Source: Ignavibacteriales bacterium
GTDB lineage: Bacteria > Bacteroidota > Ignavibacteria > Ignavibacteriales > Ignavibacteriaceae
Direction: 5' to 3'
Length of the DNA: 64,000 bases
Assembly: GCA_016714125.1 (NCBI GenBank)
Contig: JADJNX010000001.1
Location: 1 to 64,000 of the forward strand
The notes beneath the pieces are model-generated. The model saw nothing but the letters and a program-made list of their open reading frames with translations, searched no databases and had not been told where the DNA came from. A program made the translations under genes and the position numbers. Of the stretch, positions 49,780 to 58,660 are shown piece after piece (positions within the stretch are counted from its first letter, which is position 1; every line of letters starts with the position of its first letter).

Positions 49780-50716
49780 CTCTTAGTACAACACCGGGTT
49801 CTCCGTTTTTGTGCAATTCTCTTAAAATCTTTCTTGCAGAGGCTGTGAGGTCGGCACCTAAAGCCAGTGACTTGGCAATATCCATTCCTGAATTTATCCC
49901 ACCCGATGCTGTGAGGAGGAAATTATAACTCGCCCTAAGCGAATTAACCCTCCTGATACAGTAAGTTGTGGGCATTCCCCAATCCCAAAAATCGTGTTGG
50001 TTGTCACCACCATTTCTTAAAATTTCCACTCCAGACCAGGAGGTTCCTCCGGCCCCCGCCACATCAATCATGTCAACCCCCGTCCAGAGTAATTCATCAG
50101 CAACCTTTTCATCAATCCCCGATCCCACTTCCTTCACAAATATCGGAACATTAAGTTCTTTTTTTAGATTTGCAATTGCAGTTAGAAGTCCTTTGAAGTT
50201 TGTTTCTCCTCCCTTTTGGAAGAGCTCTTGAGCAGGATTCAGATGCACAGTAAGTGCATGAATATGAGATATTTTGATAAGCCTGGACAATTTCTTAATA
50301 ATCCCTGCCTCGACCACCTGTGCAGCGCCGATGTTCCCTATCAGCGGAATATCCCCGGATGCTTCTCTAATGAGATCAAAGTGAGAATTAAACCTGTCAC
50401 TGTCAAGAGCATATCTTTGGCTGCCAAGCCCCAAAGGGATTTTAAGTTCTTTCGCAACTCGAGCAAGTTTAAGATTTATGTTAACAGTTTCATCAGTCCC
50501 GCCTGTCATACAGGAGATATAAAATGGAAGCCCAATTACCTTTCCAAAAAAATTAAAACTGAGATCTATTTCATCAATATTAACTTCAGAAAGGGCGTAA
50601 TGCAAAAAAGAATAGTGTTCGAATCCGGTTGTAGTTTCTCTAAAAGCCACAGCATCAGAAGCACACAAATCGAGGTGTTCTTGCTTTCGTTTTATCAGTT
50701 CGTCGTCAGAAGTCAT
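49766..50716 (-). CDS. fni: Type 2 isopentenyl-diphosphate delta-isomerase
   Basis: FMN- and NADPH-requiring isomerase of IPP and DMAPP. A 316-residue TIM barrel: IKRKQEHLDLC, FYISCMTGGTDETVNIN, LGLGSQRYAL, GNIGAAQ, HLNPAQELFQKGGE, VKEVGSGID, MIDVAGAGGTSWSGVE, ASGGINSGMDIAKSLALGAD. It directly precedes the prenyl synthase, which uses its product. The gene is the first of an apparent fni/prenyl synthase/ptsH/ptsI transcript. Intact frame. Confidence 0.95.
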   Translation of the reverse strand: MTSDDELIKRKQEHLDLCASDAVAFRETTTGFEHYSFLHYALSEVNIDEIDLSFNFFGKVIGLPFYISCMTGGTDETVNINLKLARVAKELKIPLGLGSQRYALDSDRFNSHFDLIREASGDIPLIGNIGAAQVVEAGIIKKLSRLIKISHIHALTVHLNPAQELFQKGGETNFKGLLTAIANLKKELNVPIFVKEVGSGIDEKVADELLWTGVDMIDVAGAGGTSWSGVEILRNGGDNQHDFWDWGMPTTYCIRRVNSLRASYNFLLTASGGINSGMDIAKSLALGADLTASARKILRELHKNGEPGVVLRDGRL

Positions 50717-50819
50717 TCATATCAAAAATATTATGGTAGAATTTTCAATATAAACATTTTTTTGAAAATTTTAGAAGGTTTGAACAGCTTGGAACCAAAT
50801 TAAAGTGTCTAAAGTAAAA

Positions 50820-50940
50820 AAGATAGAATCAAGTGCCTTCGTCATCAACCGTCGGAAACTTTTTTCAGTCTAAATAACCATTTCAGGTTAGACTCACAGG
50901 CGTCAATTAAGGCTGTCTCTCGCAACAGACAGCCTTTTTT
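50820..50940 (+). ncRNA. Candidate orphan transcript with two hairpins
   Basis: The ~400-base plus-strand gap upstream of array E holds no supported gene, yet it ends in a strong terminator (50909-50940) with nothing to terminate. A 7-bp hairpin AGTCTAA/TTAGACT (50867-50873 with 50888-50894) lies just before it. The neighbour fni runs the other way. A small RNA starting roughly at 50820 is inferred; its 5' end is a guess and I recognise no Rfam class. Confidence 0.4.
50909..50940 (+). terminator. Strong rho-independent terminator without an upstream gene
   Basis: Perfect 10-bp stem AAGGCTGTCT (50909-50918) with AGACAGCCTT (50927-50936), 8-base loop, followed by TTTTTT on the plus strand. Nothing recognisable on the plus strand ends nearby. 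Confidence 0.85.
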
Positions 50941-50950
50941 ATTTGGATTA

Positions 50951-51078
50951 CAGTGCTGACTCGATACTTCGTGCCTTTGAATAAATTCAAAGGCTTTGCT
51001 TTGTGACTCTGTGACTCTGTTACTCCGAGACTTCGCTACTTTGTGACTTCCCTGATGACTTGTGACTCTGTGACTCCT
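50951..51078 (+). repeat. Octamer array E (TGTGACTC type) with a hairpin
   Basis: Units from 51002 on: TGTGACTC, TGTGACTC, TGTTACTC, CGAGACTT, CGCTACTT, TGTGACTT, then GATGACTT, GTGACTC, TGTGACTC. They keep the 8-base spacing and the ACTY core of arrays A-D with a different prefix. A perfect 9-bp hairpin GCCTTTGAA/TTCAAAGGC sits at 50973-50994. It lies between the orphan terminator and the nos promoter. Confidence 0.7.
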
Positions 51079-51114
51079 TTTCTCCTCTCCCCTAAAAAAA
51101 ATTTTGAAAAGTAC

Positions 51115-51145
51115 TTGACAATTGATTTTAAATACTATATATTTG
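51115..51145 (+). promoter_or_regulatory. Promoter of the nos operon
   Basis: TTGACA at 51115-51120, 17-base spacer, TATATT at 51138-51143. The same -10 reads TATATTTG, which fits the TAnnTTTG box of the Bacteroidota principal sigma factor. Transcription should start inside the following repeat element near 51150. The ATG of the first gene is about 175 bases downstream, so the leader is long. Confidence 0.75.
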
Positions 51146-51311
51146 AATCAGACTTTTTTATCTGATTTAAGAATGAAAAACAAAATGCCTAAAATAACTC
51201 AAAATCGCAATGTCAAAATGGTCAGAATGTTAAAACCTCTGGTTTTGGATATTCCCCGTTCATTGTCAGGCTTTCATTTGAACATAAATCAGACTTTTTT
51301 ATCCGAATTAA
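51146..51311 (+). repeat. Twice-repeated 25-bp element in the nos leader
   Basis: AATCAGACTTTTTTATC followed by TGATTTAA occurs at 51146-51170, and with two changes (CGAATTAA) at 51287-51311, 141 bases apart. The first copy is also an inverted repeat, AATCAGA-N8-TCTGATT, at the expected start of transcription; the second ends five bases before the GGAGG RBS of the cytochrome gene. Operator or mRNA element; no regulator can be named. Confidence 0.55.
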
Positions 51312-51324
51312 CTCTGGAGGTATC

Positions 51325-51822
51325 ATGTCTTTAAGGACAATTTATTCAACAATTTTTTCTCTCGCTGTTCTTTCTTTAATTGTTATTACCCGGTTGTGGT
51401 GGTAATGCAGAGGCCCAAAAAAATCGAATGCGGCTGCTACATCTTCAGGTGTGGAGAACACATCAGGACTTTCCGATTTTCAACTTGAAAATGGAATTGG
51501 ACCTGTAACCGAAAAACTTACCCTCGGCGAAATTGATCTTGCCAAAGCTTCAAAGGGTGAAAAAGCATTCAATGAAAAATGTGCATCATGCCACAAACTT
51601 GATGAAAAATATGTAGGTCCGGCTCAAAGAGATGTTCTTACTCGCAGAACACCTGAGTATATCGTAAACATGATTATGAACCCCGATGAAATGGGGAAAA
51701 AACACCCTGAAACTAAAAAACTATTGGCGCAGTATATGACTCAGATGCCTTATCAGAATGTAAGCATGCAAGAAGCTCTCGATATCCTTGAATACTTCAG
51801 ATCAGTAAATCCTAAAAAATAA
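51325..51822 (+). CDS. Lipoprotein c-type cytochrome of the nos cluster (two frameshifts)
   Basis: Likely electron donor to NosZ (NosC-like). Start ATG at 51325 with GGAGG five bases before. Repaired N-terminus gives MSLRTIYSTIFSLAVLS and a lipobox LIVITGC, then a spacer rich in Ala and Ser. One C too many near 51400 and one A too few in A7 at ~51420 break the frame; intact from 51451. A single haem site KCASCHKLDEKYVGPAQ and a probable Met ligand in MTQMPYQNVSM. First gene of the operon, 21 bases before nosZ. Confidence 0.88.
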
Positions 51823-51843
51823 CCATTAATCGAAAGTATCACG

Positions 51844-53796
51844 ATGCAAAAGAAAATTCAAATCCTCGTTCTCGCGGTTATGTTGCTCCCTCTGATTTTC
51901 ATCATTGGCTGCGGCAAAAGTTCCTCTTCACTTGATACGGGTGATGCTGCACAAAGAGTGTATGTGAAACCCGGAGAATATGACGAATTTTATTCATTTA
52001 TGTCGGGTGGATTCAGCGGACAATTATCCGTTTATGGAATCCCTTCAGGAAGATTATTTAAGGTTATCCCTGTTTTCTCACAGAACCCAGAAACGGGATA
52101 CGGTTACACTGAAGAAACAAAAGCGATGTTAAACACTTCACACGGGTTTATCCCTTGGGACGATGCACATCATCCATCACTTTCACAAAGTGACGGACTC
52201 GCTGATGGTAAATGGATTTTTATCAACGCAAATAATACCCCAAGAATTGCAAGAATCGACCTAAAAGATTTTGAAACTGCAGAGATACTTGAAATCCCGA
52301 ACTCAGCCGGAAATCATGGCTCCCCGTTTACCACTGAAAATTCTGAATATGTGGTTGCCTCCACAAGATTTTCTCTCCCAATCCCTAATCAGGATGTTGA
52401 TATTAAATCATACAAAGAAAATTTTAAGGGCACCATATCATTTATAAAGGTTAATCCTGAAAGTGGTAGAATGAACCTCGAGTTCCAGATTCTTGCGCCC
52501 GGATTCAACTATGATCTTGCCCGTGCAGGTAAAGGTCCATCACATGGTTGGGCATTTTTTACATCTTACAACTCGGAACAAGCCAACACACTGCTCGAAA
52601 TTAATGCATCAAAAAATGACAAAGATTTTATTGCGGCAGTAAACTGGAAAAAAGCAGAAGAATATGTAAAAGCCGGTAAAGCAAAAGCGATGCCTGCAGA
52701 CTACTACCACAACTATGTGGATGAAAAAACCAGAGTTGCAAAATCAGAACAAATGAAAACCGTTATGGTTCTTGATCCAAAAGACTGCCCTGGAATGATC
52801 TATTTCCTTCCGACACCAAAATCTCCTCACGGTGTTGATGTTGACCCAACAGGTGAATACATAGTAGCAGGTGGTAAACTCGCTACAGTTCTCCCTGTTC
52901 ACTCATTCTCAAAAATGATCAAAGCAATTGATGGCAAAAAGTTTGATGGCGAAATTGATGGTATCCCCATCCTGAAGTATGCTGAAGTTAACGCCGGTGA
53001 AGTTCAGAACCCGGGTTTGGGACCTCTCCACACCGAATTTGATGAAAAAGGTTTTGCATATACCTCAGCTTTTATTTCATCTGAAGTTGTAAAATGGAAA
53101 CTTGGGACATGGGAAGTGGTTGACAGAATCCCCGTTTACTACTCAATTGGTCACTTGATGGTAATGGGCGGAGATACCAAAAAACCTTTTGGTAAATATC
53201 TCGTGGCTCTTAACAAAATTACCAAAGACAGATACCTCCCAACGGGACCATCACTCACCCAGTCTGCCCAGTTGATTGATATCAGTGGTGACAAAATGAA
53301 ACTCCTGCTCGATTTCCCAACTATTGGTGAACCTCACTATGCTCAGGGAATTAAAGCGGATATCCTCACTAAAGATTTTATGAAAATCTACAAAAATGAG
53401 GATAACGGTAATCCTTACGCAACAAAAGGTGAAAAAGACGCAAAGGTTGTCAGCGAAGGTAACATAGTTAGAGTTTATATGACTGCCGCAAGAAGCCACT
53501 TTGCCCCCGATAATATCGAAGGTATAAAAGTTGGTGATAAAGTCTATTTCCATGTAACCAATCTTGAACAGGATTGGGATGTTCCACACGGATTTGCCGT
53601 GAAAGGAATGAACAATTCAGAGCTTCTTATCATGCCGGGCGAAACGAGAACTGTCACTTGGGAACCAAAACAACCCGGAATTTATCCTTTTTATTGCTCC
53701 GATTTTTGCTCTGCTCTCCACCAGGAAATGTCAGGCTACTTAAGAGTATCTCCGGCTAATTCAAATGTAGAATTAAAGTTCGGAACCGGAAAATAG
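51844..53796 (+). CDS. nosZ: Nitrous oxide reductase, Sec-type (clade II)
   Basis: Reduces N2O to N2 in the periplasm. 650 residues. The signal is short and lipoprotein-like (LPLIFIIGCGKSS, Cys ~23), with no twin arginine, so this is the Sec-dependent clade. Propeller CuZ histidines are visible in WDDAHHPSLS, GPSHGWAFF, SPHGVDVDPTGEYI, LGPLHTEFDE and GEPHYAQGIK. The C-terminal cupredoxin with CuA site reads YPFYCSDFCSALHQEMSGYLRV, including both Cys, His and Met. Frame is intact. Membrane tethering by lipid is inferred from the lipobox. Confidence 0.97.
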   Translation: MQKKIQILVLAVMLLPLIFIIGCGKSSSSLDTGDAAQRVYVKPGEYDEFYSFMSGGFSGQLSVYGIPSGRLFKVIPVFSQNPETGYGYTEETKAMLNTSHGFIPWDDAHHPSLSQSDGLADGKWIFINANNTPRIARIDLKDFETAEILEIPNSAGNHGSPFTTENSEYVVASTRFSLPIPNQDVDIKSYKENFKGTISFIKVNPESGRMNLEFQILAPGFNYDLARAGKGPSHGWAFFTSYNSEQANTLLEINASKNDKDFIAAVNWKKAEEYVKAGKAKAMPADYYHNYVDEKTRVAKSEQMKTVMVLDPKDCPGMIYFLPTPKSPHGVDVDPTGEYIVAGGKLATVLPVHSFSKMIKAIDGKKFDGEIDGIPILKYAEVNAGEVQNPGLGPLHTEFDEKGFAYTSAFISSEVVKWKLGTWEVVDRIPVYYSIGHLMVMGGDTKKPFGKYLVALNKITKDRYLPTGPSLTQSAQLIDISGDKMKLLLDFPTIGEPHYAQGIKADILTKDFMKIYKNEDNGNPYATKGEKDAKVVSEGNIVRVYMTAARSHFAPDNIEGIKVGDKVYFHVTNLEQDWDVPHGFAVKGMNNSELLIMPGETRTVTWEPKQPGIYPFYCSDFCSALHQEMSGYLRVSPANSNVELKFGTGK

Positions 53797-53808
53797 TGTG
53801 ATTCATGG

Positions 53809-53844
53809 AGTGGAACCCTTAATTAGCAGGGACAGGGTTCCACT
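53809..53844 (+). other. 10-bp hairpin between nosZ and the next gene
   Basis: AGTGGAACCC (53809-53818) pairs perfectly with GGGTTCCACT (53835-53844), 16-base loop, no T-run after it. Such intercistronic stems often stabilise the upstream message or attenuate; here it would favour nosZ over downstream genes. Confidence 0.6.
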
Positions 53845-53866
53845 TCAATCTTAAACGGAAACTAAA

Positions 53867-54450
53867 ATGAAAACCAAATCAAAATTCTTGTCATTATCGG
53901 ATCCATCCTCCTTCTCGGAACTTTCATTTTCCCTATCTGGAAAATTGACATCGAAGCACCTCAATACCCCGAAGGAATGGGATTATACATCTGGATAAAC
54001 AAGATCACGGGTGAAGGTCCAAATGACCTCAATACACTCAACGGACTTAACCACTACATTGGAATGAAAACTATTGATGAGGAATCGATTCCGGAACTTG
54101 TTTTTATGCCATACATCATTGTAACTCTCACTTTTCTCGGTCTTCTTGTTGCATACAAAGGAGGCAGCCGCTCGATTCTTACGCTAATTATTCTCATTAT
54201 CCTGCTTGGAGTTGTCGGAATGTACGATTTTTACATGTGGGAATACGACTATGGACATAATCTGAATCCTGACGCCCCAATAAAAGTGCCGGGAATGAGT
54301 TATCAACCACCATTCATTGGAAGTAAACAACTTCTTAATATAAACGCCACTTCCCTCCCGTGGATCGGAAGTGCATTTATTGGAATGTCTGTGTTATTGT
54401 TCGGATTTTCGTATCTTAACGAAAGAAAAAACAAAGGAATACAAGCATGA
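53867..54450 (+). CDS. Four-helix membrane protein of the nos cluster (one frameshift)
   Basis: About 194 residues from the ATG at 53867. The repaired N-terminus (MKTKIKILVIIGSILLLGTFIFPIWKIDIEAPQYPEGMGLYIW) shows one helix; later helices at IIVTLTFLGLLVAYKGG, ILTLIILIILLGVVGMYDFYMW and WIGSAFIGMSVLLFGFSYL. AAA at ~53875 should be AAAA. Position right after nosZ matches the NosB-like membrane protein of clade II clusters, but I assign by position only. It overlaps nosL by four bases. Confidence 0.75.
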
Positions 54451-54887
54451 AAATCCATCTCATTACTCTGATTATTGCTTCATTTTTTGCACTTGGCTGT
54501 GCAGGAACCGATCCCGTGCCCATCAATTACGGTACCGATAACTGTGCTTTTTGTCAAATGCTAATTACAGATCACAGATTTGGAAGTGAACTCATTACTC
54601 CCAAAGGAAAAGTGTTTAAATTTGACTCAATAGAGTGCCTCGTCCAATATTCTCAAATGCCTGATAAATATGATGCAAAGGAAAGCGCTGTTTATGTTAC
54701 ATCAATGTTACAACCTGATGTATTAATTGATGCAAAAAGTGCAATGTTTGTTATCAGCGATGAAATAAGCAGTCCCATGGGTGCAAACCTTGCTGCTTTT
54801 ACCACCCATGAAAAAGCAAAATCAACCGTAAAAGATGAAAAAGCGGTTCACTATAGCTGGGATAAACTTTTAAAAGAATTCAAATAA
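54447..54887 (+). CDS. nosL: NosL copper-binding lipoprotein
   Basis: Copper chaperone delivering Cu(I) for NosZ CuZ assembly. 146 residues; lipobox FFALGCAG (Cys ~18). Family motif DNCAFCQMLITDHRFGSELITPKGKVFKFDSIECLVQY, where the CxxCxM set and the later Cys are candidate copper ligands. Two bases before nosD and overlapping the preceding gene, so tightly coupled. Confidence 0.92.
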   Translation: MKIHLITLIIASFFALGCAGTDPVPINYGTDNCAFCQMLITDHRFGSELITPKGKVFKFDSIECLVQYSQMPDKYDAKESAVYVTSMLQPDVLIDAKSAMFVISDEISSPMGANLAAFTTHEKAKSTVKDEKAVHYSWDKLLKEFK

Positions 54888-54888
54888 A

Positions 54889-56119
54889 ATGCGACTAATT
54901 TCACTTTTCAGTTTAATTCTCCTGTTTTCGATTTCAACTCTTGCATCCACGATAAAGGTTGGCAAGAGCGAAAAAATCAAATCGATTACAACGGCTGTTT
55001 CCATGGCAAAACCAGGAGACACTATTCTGGTATTGAAAGGTGAGTATCTTGAAAGAGATATTAAAATTCAGAAACCCCTCATTATCACGGGAGTTAATCT
55101 TCCCGTGATAAATGCCGGGGGCAAAGGTTCCATCTTTTTTGTAAGATCAAATGGAGTAAAGATTTTTGGATTTCGACTGATAAATTCTGAAGTGGGTTAT
55201 AAATTTGAAAACGCAGCAATCAGACTTGAAGAAGTCTCCAACTGTACTGTTGAGAATAATGACCTTTACAACAACTTTTTTGGTATCTATCTGCAAAAAC
55301 AACCTCAATAAAGGTTGTGAACAATGTGATCCACTCTTTTGCAAAGTCAGAGACAAACTCCGGAAACGGAATTCATCTCTGGAATTGTGATTCTATTCAG
55401 ATCATCGGAAATAAAATCTCCGGTCACCGCGATGGCATTTATCTCGAGTTTAGCAAAAATAACCTGATTCAAGGAAATTCTGCCAAAAACAATATCCGCT
55501 ATGGATTACATTTTATGTTCTCTGACAATTGTTCTTATTTTAAGAACAGATTCTCCGAAAATGGTGCTGGTGTGGCGGTGATGTATTCATCAAAGATTGA
55601 AATGGTTGAAAATCTCTTCTTCAACAACAAGGGTCCCGCTTCCTACGGACTGTTATTAAAGGATATCAATCAATCACATGTGTCAAAAAACACTTTCTCC
55701 GGAAATACCAAAGGCATCTACATGGAGGCTTCGGGAAGATCACTAATCGAAAAAAACATTTTTGTAAAAAACGGTTGGGCAATTGATCTTATGGCTAACT
55801 CGATGGACAATCAATTTACCGGGAACAGTTTTTATTCAAATAATTTTGATGTCGCAACTAATTCAAAACAAAATTTTAATACTTTCACAGAAAACTACTG
55901 GGATAACTATGCAGGATACGACCTCAATAAAGATGGTTTTGGTGATGTCCCCTATCACCCTGTATCTCTTTTTTCGGTAATTGTGACTGAATATAAACCC
56001 TCCCTCATCCTGATGAGGGATTATTCACAAAGTTGCTCGACCTTGCCGAAAGGGTTTTTCCATCGCTTACACCAAAACAATTGATTGATGAAAAACCGGT
56101 GATGAGGAGGATTGTATGA
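54889..56119 (+). CDS. nosD: NosD periplasmic maturation protein (two frameshifts)
   Basis: Right-handed beta-helix protein needed with NosF/Y for CuZ assembly. Signal MRLISLFSLILLFSISTLAS, then VGKSEKIKSITTAVSMAKPGDTILVLKGEY. Many parallel beta-helix coils follow: NNDLYNNFFGIYL, NKISGHRDGIYLEFSKNNLIQGN, NTFSGNTKGIYME. Pieces: 54889-55311 and 55317-56084. Frame changes lie near 55300 and 56015; the second repair gives LFTKLLDLAERVFPSLTPKQLIDEKPVMRRIV with a stop at 56119, overlapping the nosF start. About 408 residues total, the family norm. Confidence 0.9.
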
Positions 56120-56837
56120 TAACTATTACAGGATTAAAAAAAACTTATAAACACCATCAGGTGCTTAAATCGATCGACATCGAAATTCACTCCGGTTCGG
56201 TAACAGCCATTGTTGGACCTAATGGCTCAGGCAAAACAACTTTGTTAAAATCAATTCTGGGACTTGTAATTCCCGAATCAGGTTCAATATCTGTGGAGGA
56301 TCAACAATTAAAAGCAGTGACCAATACAGAAAACAAATTGGATATCTGCCACAAAATCATGGTTTCCCCGCAAACCTTAAGGTGAAGGAATCGATTAAAC
56401 TCCTTCAAGACTTAAGAACTGATGTTAAGGATTATGATCTGGAACTGTATGAAGCTTTTGGATTGGAAGAGTATAAAAACAAACAAATAAAACACCTTTC
56501 AGGTGGCACTCTTCAAAAACTTTCTGCAGCCATCGCTTTTATGTTCAGACCAACTCTCCTTATTTTGGATGAACCAACATCATCTCTCGACCCTTCAGCT
56601 TCAATCCTTCTGAAAGATAAAATTCGGAAAGTTAACAATGAGGGTGTTACTGTTCTTCTCACTTCCCACATTATGCCAGAAGTTGATGAACTCGCCGATG
56701 AGGTGATTTTTATGCTCGAAGGATGTGTACGCTACAAAGGGAGTGTAACGGAGCTAAAAAACATCCAGGAAACACCTTCACTCGAAAAAGCTGTTGCGAA
56801 CATAATTAAAATGGAGTTTTCACCATGTCTGATATGA
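56116..56837 (+). CDS. nosF: NosF ABC ATPase (one frameshift)
   Basis: ATPase partner of NosY. 56116-56385 holds Walker A VGPNGSGKTTLLKSILGL; 56382-56837 holds signature LSGGTLQKLSAAIAF, Walker B LLILDEPTSSLDP and LLTSHIMPEV. One base is missing near 56342; the repaired join reads YLPQNHGFPANLKVKESIKLLQ. It overlaps nosY by 13 bases. About 240 residues. Confidence 0.93.
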
Positions 56838-57616
56838 TCAAAATATTTAAATATCAGACAAGAGATGTGATGAGATCACGACTTGTGATTTTTTATCTTT
56901 TGTTTTTCTCACTGTTTACTTCGCTCCTGTTTTATTTCAATAGTGAAACATCGGGAGTGATTGCAAATATTCTAAGCATAAATGTCTCCTTTATGCCCCT
57001 TTTAACTTTGCTTTACGGAACCACATTTTACTACAACAGCAAAGGATACATCCTTTTTATGTTGACACAACCCGTCAAAAGGGCAAATCTTGTTACCGGT
57101 ATCTGGCTGGGTGTGGCACTCCCATTGGTATTTTCCCAGTTAATAGGGATCACAGTTCCTTTTTTAATTTTTTCAAATCTCGATGTTGAATCACTTCCCG
57201 CAATAGGAGCTCTTCTTTCATCCAGCTTTTTTATTACACTAATCTTTCTCGCTCTCGCTTTTTTTATTGCAATATTGCAGGATGATAATGCAAAAGGATT
57301 TGGACTCTCGATAACAATCTGGTTTTTGCTCGCTCTGCTTTATGATGGTTTTATTTTGGGAATCTCCGTTTTCTTCGCAGATTATCCACTCGAACTGCCT
57401 CTGCTAATAATAAGTTCATTTAATCCAATTGATCTGGCGAGAATCTTCTGCCTCATCCATTTGGATGCTTCTGCGTTGATGGGCTACACCGGGGCAATTT
57501 TCCAGGATTATTTTCAGTCAATTACCGGCTCTGTAGTCTCTCTCACTGCCTTGACACTTTGGACATTGATGCCACTAAGTGGTGCTCTCTACAAATTCAA
57601 AAAGAAAGATTTTTAG
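56825..57616 (+). CDS. nosY: NosY ABC permease
   Basis: A 263-residue protein with six hydrophobic helices, ABC-2 type, forming the membrane part of NosDFY. Sequence marks include FKYQTRDVMRSRLVIFYLLFFS, GYILFMLTQPVKRANLVTGIWLG and SFNPIDLARIFCLIHLDASALMGYTG. Position after nosF is canonical. Intact frame. Confidence 0.92.
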   Translation: MSDMIKIFKYQTRDVMRSRLVIFYLLFFSLFTSLLFYFNSETSGVIANILSINVSFMPLLTLLYGTTFYYNSKGYILFMLTQPVKRANLVTGIWLGVALPLVFSQLIGITVPFLIFSNLDVESLPAIGALLSSSFFITLIFLALAFFIAILQDDNAKGFGLSITIWFLLALLYDGFILGISVFFADYPLELPLLIISSFNPIDLARIFCLIHLDASALMGYTGAIFQDYFQSITGSVVSLTALTLWTLMPLSGALYKFKKKDF

Positions 57617-57623
57617 GAACAAA

Positions 57624-58115
57624 GTGATTTTCTCAAAAAAATGTGAATACGGTTTACAGACAGTTTTGCTGCTTTCGACACTCCCTTATGGTGCAACACT
57701 CTCAACGGGTGAGATATCATCCGTTCTGACTATCCCAAAAGATTTTACAGGTAAGATACTTCAAGAATTGGTAACTGCCGGACTTGTCGATTCAAGAAGA
57801 GGCAATGGTGGTGGATTTGGACTTGTTCAACCCGCTTCAAAAATTAAACTTATCGATATCATTGACGCACTCGATGGACTCGATATCTTTAATTTTTGTA
57901 TCCTTGGCTTTAAACGATGTAACCCCGATAACCCCTGTCCCGTTCATCATGAATGGGATGGATTAAGGCAGATGGTTTATGAACTCTTTTCGTCCACAAG
58001 CCTCGAAGACATCAAAGACAGATCAGTAAAAAAAATTGAAAACCTCTTCAACGATGAAATTAAACTTAGAATGGAAGCGACTGAAGAAATTAACAAATCA
58101 AAACTCTCAGCTTAA
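57624..58115 (+). CDS. Rrf2-family Fe-S regulator (NsrR/IscR-like)
   Basis: A ~163-residue regulator. The start is the GTG at 57624 (VIFSKKCEYGLQTVLLLS) with AGGA upstream; the longer ORF from 57579 overlaps nosY and adds an unlikely leader. HTH: STGEISSVLTIPKDFTGKILQELVTAGLVDSRRGNGGGFGL. Three Cys in FNFCILGFKRCNPDNPCPVHHEW (C-x6-C-x5-C) are close to the [Fe-S] ligand spacing of NsrR/IscR. It is placed between nosY and the DUF2249 gene, so NO- or Fe-S-dependent control of this island is plausible. Confidence 0.87.
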   Translation: MIFSKKCEYGLQTVLLLSTLPYGATLSTGEISSVLTIPKDFTGKILQELVTAGLVDSRRGNGGGFGLVQPASKIKLIDIIDALDGLDIFNFCILGFKRCNPDNPCPVHHEWDGLRQMVYELFSSTSLEDIKDRSVKKIENLFNDEIKLRMEATEEINKSKLSA

Positions 58116-58129
58116 TTACGATGGAATAA

Positions 58130-58659
58130 ATGATGAATACAACAACAAAACCCGATTTTATTAACTCAGCACCAAAACTTGAACTTGATGTAAGACCCTC
58201 TCTTGCCTCAGGTGTTGACCCTTTTTCCCTGATTATGAAAAATATTGACACCCTTAAAGATGGAGAAATATTACACCTGATAAATACTTTTGAACCACTT
58301 CCTCTCTACAATGTACTTGGGAAAAGAGGATTCAATCATTTTACTGAAAATGTTGACGGCATCTTTAATGTTTATTTTTCAAAGATCTGATCAGGATTGA
58401 AGCTCCATCTAAGGAATCTCCCACAATTTCAAAAATTGAAACCGTAGTGGAAATTGATGTCAGGGAACTTACACCTCCTGAGCCGATGATGGTAATTCTC
58501 GAAAAACTTCGTGATATGGATGAAAAATCGATACTGCTTGTTCACCACCACCGCGAACCAATGATGCTTTATGAAAAACTTGATGAAATTGGCTGGGAAG
58601 CTGTTACCAACAAAATCAACGAAAACTATTATAAAGTGGTAATAACCAGGAAACTTTAA
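58130..58659 (+). CDS. Tandem DUF2249 protein (one frameshift)
   Basis: Two DUF2249 domains: ELDVRPSLASGVDPFSLIMKNIDTLKDGEILHLINTFEPLPLYNVLGKRGF and VEIDVRELTPPEPMMVILEKLRDMDEKSILLVHHHREPMMLYEKLDEIGW. In both the DVR, the LL.H.. strand and the P.PLY/PMMLY motif recur. The as-read first half ends at 58390; adding an A to TTTTTCAAAG near 58384 makes one ~176-residue protein. The family is linked in many genomes to nitric oxide and nitrite metabolism regulons; function here is inferred. The second half contains a HHHRE stretch. Confidence 0.8.
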
Positions 58660-58660
58660 A

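Noticed and set aside
48802..50716. Carotenoid or menaquinone cluster around fni
   Set aside because: No further isoprenoid gene follows; the next genes are ptsH and ptsI.
51122..51334. A 70-residue plus-strand ORF across the nos leader (LNQTFLSDL and INQTFLSEL repeated)
   Set aside because: It starts at the promoter -10, has no RBS, and its apparent peptide repeat is only the translation of the 25-bp DNA repeat. It overlaps the nosC start in another frame.
51325..58115. FNR/CRP site upstream of nos
   Set aside because: Neither TTGAT-N4-ATCAA nor TGTGA-N6-TCACA was found in 51079-51324; the palindrome there has a different half-site and 8-base spacer.
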